From Actinomycetales bacterium UBA1416 (lineage in GTDB: Bacteria; Actinomycetota; Actinomycetes; Actinomycetales; Actinomycetaceae): 42,279 bases of DNA. Positions 36,535 to 42,279 of this stretch are shown piece by piece. Made by a program: the position numbers and the translations under genes. The DNA is taken from NCBI GenBank assembly GCA_002304945.1, contig DBPQ01000125.1, forward strand, positions 1 through 42,279. The letters are read 5' to 3'. The notes under the pieces are model-generated. The model was not told the origin of the DNA. It worked only from the letters and a program-made list of their open reading frames with translations, and did no database searches. Every line of letters begins with the position of its first letter. Positions within the stretch are counted from its first letter, which is position 1.

Positions 36535-37443
36535 GTGCGACTGATCTTCGCCGGGACCCCGGACACCGCCGTTCCCGCCCTCGAGGCGCTCCTGGCCTCG
36601 CGGCACGAGCTGGTCGGCGTCCTGACGCGGGCCGACGCCCCGCGGGGGAGGGGACGCCGACTGGAGGAGTCACCCGTCTCCGTCCGCGCCGCGCAGGAGG
36701 GCCTGCCGGTCCTGAAGCCGCACACCCTCCGCGACCCCGGGGTGCAGGCGCAGATCGCCGCACTCGGGGCCGAGGCCGCCGCGGTCGTCGCCTACGGCCT
36801 CCTCGTGCCACCACCCCTGCTCGCCCTGTACCCGTGGGTGAACCTCCACTTCTCCCTGCTGCCCCGTTGGCGGGGTGCCGCCCCCGTCCAGCGTGCGATC
36901 CTCGCCGGAGACACGGAGACCGGCGCGTGCGCGTTCCTCCTCGAGGAGGGCCTCGACACCGGGCCCGTCCTCGCCTCCCTGACGCGGCCGATCGGCCCCC
37001 GCGAGACGGCCTCCGAGGTGCTCGCCGATCTCGCGCGCACCGGCGCGGACCTGCTGGTCGGCGCCTTCGACGCCCTCGAGGACGGCAGCGCAGTGCCACT
37101 CCCACAACCCGCGACCGGCGTGACGCTCGCCCCTCGCCTCACGACGGGTGAGGCGCGCGTGCGGTGGGCAGCCGGCCCGGACGCCGTCGGCCGCCATGTC
37201 CGCGCCTTCCACCCCGGAGCCTGGAGCGCCCTCGCAACCGGACAGCACGTCAAGATCGGCCCCATCGAGCCCGGCGACGTCGCGCTGGAGTCCGGCGAGG
37301 TCGCCGTCGACGGGGACGTGCTCGTGGGGACGGGGACGGGCTCCGTGCGGCTCGGCACGGTGGCCCCGGCGGGGAAGTCGTGGATGGAGGCGCGGGCGTG
37401 GGCCCGTGGCCTGCGTGGCACCGTGCGGTTCGAGGACGCATGA
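36535..37443 (+). CDS. fmt: Methionyl-tRNA formyltransferase (part B copy)
   Basis: This second fmt is 302 residues long, starts RLIFAGTPDTAVPALEALL, and has the complete catalytic set: Asn and His in VNLHFSLLP, then RWRGAAPV, and Asp in EEGLDTGPV. The C-terminal domain ends with TVAPAGKSWMEARAWARG. It sits in the canonical actinobacterial order between a HAD gene and rsmB, and its end overlaps rsmB as ATGA. A GTG start at 36535 fits homologues. Its sequence is clearly diverged from the part A copy, with different codon use, so it is not a recent duplicate. Confidence 0.95.
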   Translation: MRLIFAGTPDTAVPALEALLASRHELVGVLTRADAPRGRGRRLEESPVSVRAAQEGLPVLKPHTLRDPGVQAQIAALGAEAAAVVAYGLLVPPPLLALYPWVNLHFSLLPRWRGAAPVQRAILAGDTETGACAFLLEEGLDTGPVLASLTRPIGPRETASEVLADLARTGADLLVGAFDALEDGSAVPLPQPATGVTLAPRLTTGEARVRWAAGPDAVGRHVRAFHPGAWSALATGQHVKIGPIEPGDVALESGEVAVDGDVLVGTGTGSVRLGTVAPAGKSWMEARAWARGLRGTVRFEDA

Positions 37444-38822
37444 ACCGCCCGCCGACCGCCGACCCCGTCCGCCTCCTCGCCCACCGGGTCCTGTCAGCCG
37501 TCGAGACCGACGACGCCTACGCCAACCTCGTGCTGCCCGGCGCCCTGCGGGACGCCGGCCTGGAGGGACGCGACGCGGCGTTCGCCACCGAGCTGGTGTA
37601 CGGCACGTCGCGCCTCCAGGGCCGGTACGACGCCATGATCGAGGCCACCATCCAGGGGCGCGGCGTCGACCGCCTCCAACCGGCCATGCGGATCGCCCTA
37701 CGGATGGGCGCCCACCAGATCCACGCGATGCGCGTCCCCAGCCGGGCGGCCGTCTACGAGACCGTGAACCTGGTGAAGGTGGTCGCCGGGCCTGCTCCCG
37801 TCGCCATGGCCAACGCCGTGCTCCGCCGCATCGCCGATCGGACCCTGGAGGACTGGGAGGAGCAGATCCTCGCCGGGCCGGACGGGCTCGCCACCTGGGA
37901 GTCCCACCCGCGCTGGATCGTCAGCGCCTTCCGGCAGGCCCTCACCCTCGACGGACGGGGGGACGAACTGCGGGACCTCCTGCGGGCGGACAATGTCCCG
38001 GCCGCCGTCACCCTCGTCGCACGGCCGGGCCTGGCCGACCGCGACCGCCTGCTCGGCGAGATCCCGGGCGCGGAACCCACGCGGTACTCGCCGTGGGGCA
38101 TCCGGATCCCGGGGGGCGCGCCCGGAGAGCTGCGGGGCGTGACGAGCGCCCGGGTCGGCGTCCAGGACGAGGGTTCGCAGCTCATGGCCGCACTCGCCGT
38201 GGACGCCCTCCTCGAGGGGCCGGACGACCGGTGGCTCGACATGTGCGCGGGCCCCGGTGGCAAGGCGGCCCTGCTCGCGGCGTTCGCGCGTGAGCGCGGC
38301 GCCCACCTGATCGCCAACGAGGTGCTCGACCACCGCGCCGGCCTCGTCGAGCGCGCGGTCCGCCCCAACGCCGACGTCGTCGACGTGGTGGTGGGGGACG
38401 GGCGGTACATCGGCGAGGACAACCCCGAGTACTTCGACCGGATCCTGCTCGACGCCCCCTGTTCGGGCCTCGGGTCGCTCCGCCGTCGCCCCGAGTCGCG
38501 GTGGCGCCGCACGACGGCAGACCTCGCCGACCTCACCCGCCTCCAACGCGAACTCATCGACTCCGCCGTCGCGGCGCTCCGGCCGGGCGGGGTGCTCGCC
38601 TACGTCACGTGCTCGCCGCACCCGGCGGAGACCGTCACCCAGGTGTCCGCCGCGATCCGCCGCCACCAGCTCACCCTCCTCGACGGCGCCGCCCTCCTCG
38701 AGCGCCGTGGCCTCGCGCTCGCCCCGGGGCCGGACTGGCCCCTGCCGGGGGCCGTGCAGCTCTGGCCGCACCTCCACGGCACCGATGCGATGTTCGGCGC
38801 CCTCCTGAGGAGGAACGACTAG
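37440..38822 (+). CDS. rsmB: 16S rRNA (cytosine-967-C5)-methyltransferase
   Basis: RsmB methylates C967 of 16S rRNA using SAM. The 460-residue protein has an N-terminal NusB-like RNA-binding domain (HRVLSAVETDDAYANLVLP, ELVYGTSRLQGRYDAMIE) and a C-terminal Fmu-type methyltransferase with the SAM site LDMCAGPGGKAALLA and both catalytic cysteines, Cys341 in LLDAPCSGLGSLRRRPE and Cys391 in YVTCSPHPAE. The ATG at 37440 overlaps the fmt stop. The stop at 38822 lies 11 bases before rpe. Actinobacterial order and codon style are kept. Confidence 0.94.
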   Translation: MNRPPTADPVRLLAHRVLSAVETDDAYANLVLPGALRDAGLEGRDAAFATELVYGTSRLQGRYDAMIEATIQGRGVDRLQPAMRIALRMGAHQIHAMRVPSRAAVYETVNLVKVVAGPAPVAMANAVLRRIADRTLEDWEEQILAGPDGLATWESHPRWIVSAFRQALTLDGRGDELRDLLRADNVPAAVTLVARPGLADRDRLLGEIPGAEPTRYSPWGIRIPGGAPGELRGVTSARVGVQDEGSQLMAALAVDALLEGPDDRWLDMCAGPGGKAALLAAFARERGAHLIANEVLDHRAGLVERAVRPNADVVDVVVGDGRYIGEDNPEYFDRILLDAPCSGLGSLRRRPESRWRRTTADLADLTRLQRELIDSAVAALRPGGVLAYVTCSPHPAETVTQVSAAIRRHQLTLLDGAALLERRGLALAPGPDWPLPGAVQLWPHLHGTDAMFGALLRRND

Positions 38823-38825
38823 GCT
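38820..38825 (+). promoter_or_regulatory. -10 element (TAGGCT) placed for a leaderless rpe
   Basis: TAGGCT fits TANNNT and ends seven bases before the rpe GTG at 38833. It starts at the rsmB stop codon. No Shine-Dalgarno sequence is visible. Confidence 0.45.
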
Positions 38826-38832
38826 CGATCGG

Positions 38833-39498
38833 GTGGGAATCGTCATCTCTCCGTCAATCCTGAACGCCGACTACCTGAACCTCGGGGGTGAGGTAGAGCG
38901 GATCTCCAACGCCGACTTCGTGCACGTCGACGTCATGGACAATCACTTCGTCCCCAACCTGAGCATGGGGGCGCCCACCGTGGAGGCCCTCGTGACCAGG
39001 GCGACGCTGCCCGTCGACGCGCACCTGATGATCGAGGAGGCCGACCGCTGGGCGCCGGTGTTCGCCGACCTCGGCTGCCACTCCGTGAGCTTCCACGCCG
39101 AGGCGACGGCCGCGCCCGTCCGGCTCGCCCGCGAGATCCACCGCCTCGGCGCGCGGTCGTGCCTCGCCCTGCGTCCCGCCACCGACATCGCCCCGTACGT
39201 GGACCTCCTCCCGGAGTTCGACATGATCCTGATCATGACGGTCGAGCCGGGCTTCGGGGGCCAGAAGTTCCTCGACGTCATGCTTCCCAAGATCGAGCGG
39301 ACGCGGGAGGCCATCCGCCGGACGGGCCTCGACGTGTGGATCCAGGTGGACGGCGGCGTCTCGCGGGAGACCATCGAGCGTGCCGCCGCCGCGGGAGCCA
39401 ACAACTTCGTGGCGGGGTCGGCGGTCTACCGGGCCGAGGATGCGGCCGCGGAGGTCCAGACCCTGCGTGACCTGGCGAGCACCGCCTTCCACCACTGA
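38833..39498 (+). CDS. rpe: Ribulose-phosphate 3-epimerase
   Basis: Rpe interconverts ribulose-5-phosphate and xylulose-5-phosphate in the pentose phosphate pathway. The 221-residue TIM barrel has the expected blocks: ISPSILNADYLNLGGEV, VHVDVMDNHFVPNLSMGAP with metal and base Asp, VDAHLMIEE, ILIMTVEPGFGGQKFLD with the second Asp region, WIQVDGGVSRETI and FVAGSAVY that binds phosphate. The GTG at 38833 begins VGIVISPSILN as in homologues. In related actinobacteria this gene is commonly followed by riboflavin synthesis genes; here an FMN riboswitch and an importer follow instead. Confidence 0.95.
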   Translation: MGIVISPSILNADYLNLGGEVERISNADFVHVDVMDNHFVPNLSMGAPTVEALVTRATLPVDAHLMIEEADRWAPVFADLGCHSVSFHAEATAAPVRLAREIHRLGARSCLALRPATDIAPYVDLLPEFDMILIMTVEPGFGGQKFLDVMLPKIERTREAIRRTGLDVWIQVDGGVSRETIERAAAAGANNFVAGSAVYRAEDAAAEVQTLRDLASTAFHH

Positions 39499-39545
39499 GA
39501 CGCGTGCCACCACCGGGACGAGCACCGCGGTGCCGGGGTGGCGCG

Positions 39546-39551
39546 TATACT
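39546..39551 (+). promoter_or_regulatory. Candidate -10 element (TATACT) of the FMN riboswitch transcript
   Basis: TATACT sits seven bases before the first base of the riboswitch P1 stem, so transcription would begin at the aptamer itself. No convincing -35 was found upstream. Confidence 0.55.
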
Positions 39552-39557
39552 GGGGGC

Positions 39558-39672
39558 GTCTTCGGGGTCGGTGAAATTCCGAACCGGCGGTGAGAGCCCG
39601 CGACCCGCACCCAGGTGCGGTTGACCCGGTGGAAGTCCGGGGCCGACGGTCAGAGTCCGGATGGGAGAAGAC
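39558..39672 (+). ncRNA. FMN riboswitch (RFN element)
   Basis: The aptamer is recognised from its conserved blocks: GGGTCGGTGAAATTCCGA, ACCGGCGGT, AGCCCGCGA, GTGGAAGTCCGG, GGCCGACGGT, AGAGTCCGGATGGGAGAAGA. P1 closes with GTCTTC (39558-39563) against GAAGAC (39667-39672). Binding of FMN would repress the downstream transporter. After it a GC-rich stem (39677-39682 with 39689-39694) and a possible GGGTGC/GCACCC pairing (39673-39678 with 39703-39708) come before the purine-rich ribosome-binding region at 39716-39724. There is no T tract, so control of translation initiation is more likely than of termination. Confidence 0.96.
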
Positions 39673-39728
39673 GGGTGCGCGCACACCTGCGCGCCCATCG
39701 CCGCACCCCCGGAGCGGGAAGGGGCACG

Positions 39729-40673
39729 GTGCATCCCACGACCGGTCGTGGCGTCCTCCCGCTCGGCGTCGGCCTCCTCGCGCTGCTGGCTTGGGAATTG
39801 ACGGGCAGGCTCGCGCTCGTGAACCCGGTGTTCCTGCCCGCGCCGTCCGCCATCCTCGCGCGGCTCGTGGCCGACGTGCGTGGCGCGACCCTCCTGCCCG
39901 CCGCCCTCACCACGCTCGGCGAGGCGCTCACCGGTGCAGCGGTGGCGGCCGCGGTGGCGGTCCCCCTCGGCTACCTCGTGGCGAAGTCCGTGGTCGCCCG
40001 GCGGATCATCGAGCCGTACGCCGCCGCCTCCCAGGCGATTCCCGCGATCGCGCTGGCACCCCTGCTGCTGCTGTGGATCGGCCCCGGCTTCGTCCCCATC
40101 GTGGTGCTGTGCGCGATCATGGTGTTCTTCCCGATCATGCTCAACACAGCCCTCGGCATCTCCCAGATCCCGCGGGACATCGTGAACGCGGCGCGCCTCG
40201 ACGGCGCCGGCTCCCGCGTGTTGCTGTGGCACGTGGAGCTCCCCCTCGCGATGCCCCACATCCTCACCGGGCTGCGCAACGGCTTCACCCTGTCGGTGAC
40301 GGGCGCCGTGGTCGGTGAGTTCACGATGGGTGGGCACGGGCTCGGGATGCTCCTGACCGCCCACTCCCACTCGGTGGACACGACCGGGATGTTCGCCACC
40401 CTGGTCCTGCTCTCAACCATGGCCATCCTCCTCTACGTCCTCATCGGAGCTCTCGAAAGACAGGTGGAATCCAGAAATGACATGGGCACCCAAGGTCCTG
40501 CCCGCGGCACTCCTCGCCCTCTCGTTGGCGGCGTGCTCGGGCGGCGGCGAGACGGCGACGACGATCACGGCACCGGAGCCGAGCGAGACGCAGGCGATGG
40601 AACCGGTGGAGCTGACGGTGGGGTTGACCTACATCCCGAACATCCAGTTCGCCCCGTTCTACGTCGCGGCTGA
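39729..40673 (+). CDS. ribX: RibX-like ABC transporter permease for riboflavin, with an abnormal C-terminal extension
   Basis: The protein is an inner-membrane permease of the BPD_transp_1 type, with about six hydrophobic segments and the ATPase-docking EAA loop ARLDGAGSRVLLWHVELPLA. The FMN riboswitch just upstream and the NMT1/THI5-like binding protein downstream point to riboflavin or a related flavin as cargo. The GTG at 39729 follows GGGAAGGGG; GTG 39675 directly after the aptamer is the alternative. The membrane part ends near ALERQVESR, but the frame then runs about 65 codons, rich in Gly, Asp and Arg, 197 bases into the next gene. A lost base in the AAA run near 40476 would explain this, because the TGA at 40478-40480 would then stop it in an ATGA overlap. 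No ATPase gene is adjacent. Confidence 0.8.
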   Translation: MHPTTGRGVLPLGVGLLALLAWELTGRLALVNPVFLPAPSAILARLVADVRGATLLPAALTTLGEALTGAAVAAAVAVPLGYLVAKSVVARRIIEPYAAASQAIPAIALAPLLLLWIGPGFVPIVVLCAIMVFFPIMLNTALGISQIPRDIVNAARLDGAGSRVLLWHVELPLAMPHILTGLRNGFTLSVTGAVVGEFTMGGHGLGMLLTAHSHSVDTTGMFATLVLLSTMAILLYVLIGALERQVESRNDMGTQGPARGTPRPLVGGVLGRRRDGDDDHGTGAERDAGDGTGGADGGVDLHPEHPVRPVLRRG

Positions 40674-41490
40674 GCTCGGCTACTTCTCCGACGAGGGCCT
40701 CGCCGTCACCCTGCGCCACCACGGCGCCTCCGAGTCCCTGTTCGGCGCGCTGGCCAGCGGGGAGGAGGACGTGGTCAACGCAGGGGCCGACGAGATGCTC
40801 CAGGCGTACGCGGCCGACGTCCCCGTGGTGACCACCGGCGTGATGTACCAGGAGTACCCGGTCGTGCTCATCGTGCCGGAGGACTCCCCGATCGAGTCAC
40901 TGGCCGACATGGAGGGCCAGAGCATCGGACTTCCCGGGCCCTACGGCGAGAACTGGTTCTGGCTGCTCGCGGCCATCGACGAGGCCGGCCTCGCCGAGGA
41001 GGACGTGGCGATCGAGTTCATCGGGTACACGCAGCAGGCCGCACTGATGGGTGGCACCGTCGACGGCGTCGTCGGGTTCGCGAACAACGACGTGCTGAAC
41101 TTCGGACGCAGCGGGGTCGAGGTGCGCTCCCTCACCGCGGACGTCCCGCTCGTCGGCATCTCGGTGGGGGCCCTGGAGGAGACCGTCGAGACCCGGGGGG
41201 AGGACCTCGCCGCCCTCAACCGGGCGCTCGCCAGGGCGATGGAGTTCATCCTCGCCGACCCCGCGGCGGCCGTGGACGCCAGCTTCGACTACATCCCGGA
41301 ACTCACCGGCGCGGGCGCCTACGAGGCCACGCTCGAGACCCTCGAGGCGACGATGGCCCTGTACGGGGACACCCCTCTCGCTGTTGAGGCGGAGCTGTGG
41401 CCCACCATGTACGAGTTCATGGTGTCCCGCGGACTCGCCGAGCCCGGCACCGACCCCTCCCGGGCGGTGACCACGGCGCTGGTGCCCTGA
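40477..41490 (+). CDS. ribY: RibY-like substrate-binding lipoprotein (NMT1/THI5 family)
   Basis: The 337-residue protein has a lipoprotein signal with lipobox LSLAAC (Cys20) after a hydrophobic stretch, then a Gly/Ser/Thr-rich linker, so it is anchored outside the cytoplasmic membrane. The mature part is an NMT1/THI5-like periplasmic-type binding fold: LTVGLTYIPNIQFAPFYVAA, GYFSDEGLAVTLRHHGAS, SGEEDVVNAGADEMLQAYA and GQSIGLPGPYGENWF. Under an FMN riboswitch such proteins are annotated as RibY, which binds riboflavin; pyrimidine-type ligands are the usual alternative in this fold. AGGTGG at 40462-40467 precedes the ATG at 40477. Confidence 0.85.
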   Translation: MTWAPKVLPAALLALSLAACSGGGETATTITAPEPSETQAMEPVELTVGLTYIPNIQFAPFYVAAELGYFSDEGLAVTLRHHGASESLFGALASGEEDVVNAGADEMLQAYAADVPVVTTGVMYQEYPVVLIVPEDSPIESLADMEGQSIGLPGPYGENWFWLLAAIDEAGLAEEDVAIEFIGYTQQAALMGGTVDGVVGFANNDVLNFGRSGVEVRSLTADVPLVGISVGALEETVETRGEDLAALNRALARAMEFILADPAAAVDASFDYIPELTGAGAYEATLETLEATMALYGDTPLAVEAELWPTMYEFMVSRGLAEPGTDPSRAVTTALVP

Positions 41491-41500
41491 GCGCACCGCA

Positions 41501-41506
41501 TAGACT
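41501..41506 (+). promoter_or_regulatory. -10 element (TAGACT) placed for a leaderless hisE
   Basis: TAGACT fits TANNNT and ends six bases before the hisE GTG at 41513, so the message would begin at the start codon. There is no Shine-Dalgarno sequence in the 22-base gap after ribY. Confidence 0.55.
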
Positions 41507-41512
41507 TGCGAG

Positions 41513-41776
41513 GTGAAGACTTTCGACGACCTCTTTGAGGAGCTCAGCCGGAAGGTCGCCGCGGGCGATCCGGACTCCGGCACCGTCCGGGCCGTCGAGG
41601 CCGGCATCCACGCCATCGGCAAGAAGGTGGTCGAGGAGGCGGCCGAGGTGTGGATGGCCGCCGAGTACCAGGATGACGAGGCCGCTGCCGAGGAGATCAG
41701 CCAGCTGCTCTACCACCTGCAGGTCATGATGCTCGCCCGCGGCCTCACCCTCACCGACGTCTACAGGTACCTCTGA
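41513..41776 (+). CDS. hisE: Phosphoribosyl-ATP diphosphatase
   Basis: HisE splits pyrophosphate from phosphoribosyl-ATP, the second step of histidine synthesis. The 87-residue protein has TFDDLFEELSRKVAAGDPDS at the N-terminus and the catalytic metal-binding helix KKVVEEAAEVWMAAE, with a second acidic helix DDEAAAEEISQLLYHLQVMM. It is monofunctional, without a HisI domain. The GTG at 41513 may be leaderless. The stop overlaps the hisG ATG as TGATG, the usual actinobacterial hisE-hisG pairing. Confidence 0.95.
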   Translation: MKTFDDLFEELSRKVAAGDPDSGTVRAVEAGIHAIGKKVVEEAAEVWMAAEYQDDEAAAEEISQLLYHLQVMMLARGLTLTDVYRYL

Positions 41777-42279
41777 TGCTCCGAATCGCCGTCCCCAACA
41801 AGGGCTCCCTCTCCGATCCCGCCGTCTCGATGCTCCGCGAGGCCGGCTACCGCGCACGGCGTGACGGGGGACGAGAGCTCGTCATCCGCGACGAGGAGCA
41901 CGGCATCGAGTTCTTCTACCTGCGGCCCCGCGACATCGCGGTGTACGTGGGGGCGGGCACCGTCGACGCCGGCATCACCGGGCGCGACCTCCTCCTGGAC
42001 TCCGGGGCGGCCGCCGTCGAGCGCATGGCACTCGGCTTCGGCGAGTCGACCTTCCGGTTCGCGGCCCCCGTGGGCACCGCCGCCACCCTGCAGGACATCG
42101 CCGGCAAGCGGGTGGCGACGAGCTATGACGTGCTCGTCGGGGACCACCTCGCGGCCCAGGGGGTGCCCGCGAGCGTCGTCCACCTCGACGGCGCCGTGGA
42201 GTCCTCCGTGGAACTCGGGGTCGCGGACCTTGTCGCGGACGTCGTGGAGACCGGCTCGACGCTCCGTGCCGCCGGCCTC
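41776..42279 (+). CDS. hisG: ATP phosphoribosyltransferase (N-terminal part, cut by window edge)
   Basis: HisG catalyses the first and rate-controlling step of histidine synthesis, joining ATP and PRPP. The 168 codons present cover most of the catalytic domains: LRIAVPNKGSLSDPAVSML at the start, then EFFYLRPRDIAVYVGAG, VDAGITGRDLLLDSG and the region of the PRPP-binding loop ELGVADLVADVVETGSTLRA at the edge. The C-terminal regulatory domain, if it is the long form, lies beyond the window. The ATG at 41776 overlaps the hisE stop. Confidence 0.95.
   Translation, partial: MLRIAVPNKGSLSDPAVSMLREAGYRARRDGGRELVIRDEEHGIEFFYLRPRDIAVYVGAGTVDAGITGRDLLLDSGAAAVERMALGFGESTFRFAAPVGTAATLQDIAGKRVATSYDVLVGDHLAAQGVPASVVHLDGAVESSVELGVADLVADVVETGSTLRAAGL

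Overview
The window looks like two unrelated high-GC bacterial genomes joined inside one gene, carB. Bases 1 to about 27.85 kb read like an anaerobic, probably Chloroflexota-like bacterium. The signs are NiFe-hydrogenase maturation genes, a tungsten aldehyde:ferredoxin oxidoreductase, a DUF438/hemerythrin/PAS protein, a split archaeal-type glutamate synthase, Shine-Dalgarno-led genes and a codon style rich in CTG, GGC and ATC. Bases from about 27.95 kb to the end read like an actinobacterium, probably Propionibacteriaceae-like. The signs are the order carB-pyrF-mihF-gmk-rpoZ-coaBC-metK-priA-HAD-fmt-rsmB-rpe, the actinobacterial integration host factor, an ATPase-dead PriA, many GTG starts, several apparently leaderless genes and a codon style rich in CTC, GTC and GAC. 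The phylum calls are inferences from gene content and remembered family features; no search was run.

Layout of part A. Minus-strand hypA-hypB-hypF (3' end of hypF off the window) maturate a NiFe hydrogenase. A GH29 fucosidase, a small membrane protein and a hemerythrin-PAS sensor follow, the last behind a perfect CRP/FNR-type palindrome. A tungsten AOR lies on the minus strand. Next come a poly-gamma-glutamate hydrolase-like protein, an AIM24 protein and a type-B carboxylesterase, then a MATE exporter (minus). A plus-strand run carries an HDAC-like deacetylase, a YhaM-like 3'-5' exoribonuclease and a PfkB sugar kinase, which meets fmt-lipB (minus) tail to tail. A small membrane protein and recJ precede a tight operon of split glutamate synthase (FMN subunit, 4Fe-4S protein, FAD/NAD reductase, class II amidotransferase, GXGXG subunit) plus nadE, then carA and the 5' half of carB.

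Layout of part B. After the actinobacterial half of carB, genes for pyrimidine synthesis (pyrF), nucleoid and nucleotide housekeeping (mihF, gmk, rpoZ), CoA and SAM synthesis (coaBC, metK), replication restart (priA), translation initiation and rRNA methylation (fmt, rsmB) and pentose phosphate metabolism (rpe) run co-directionally with short gaps or overlaps. An FMN riboswitch then precedes a RibX/RibY-like riboflavin ABC importer (permease and lipoprotein, no ATPase gene here). hisE and a truncated hisG close the window.

The window holds two fmt genes, one in each part, and gene signals change at the same place as codon use, so a chimeric assembly is the simplest reading; a natural recombination in carB cannot be excluded from sequence alone. 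No rRNA, tRNA, CRISPR array, insertion sequence or phage gene was recognised. No gene-free stretch exceeds 300 bases; the longest are 39499-39728 (riboswitch leader) and 11264-11480 (divergent promoter region).
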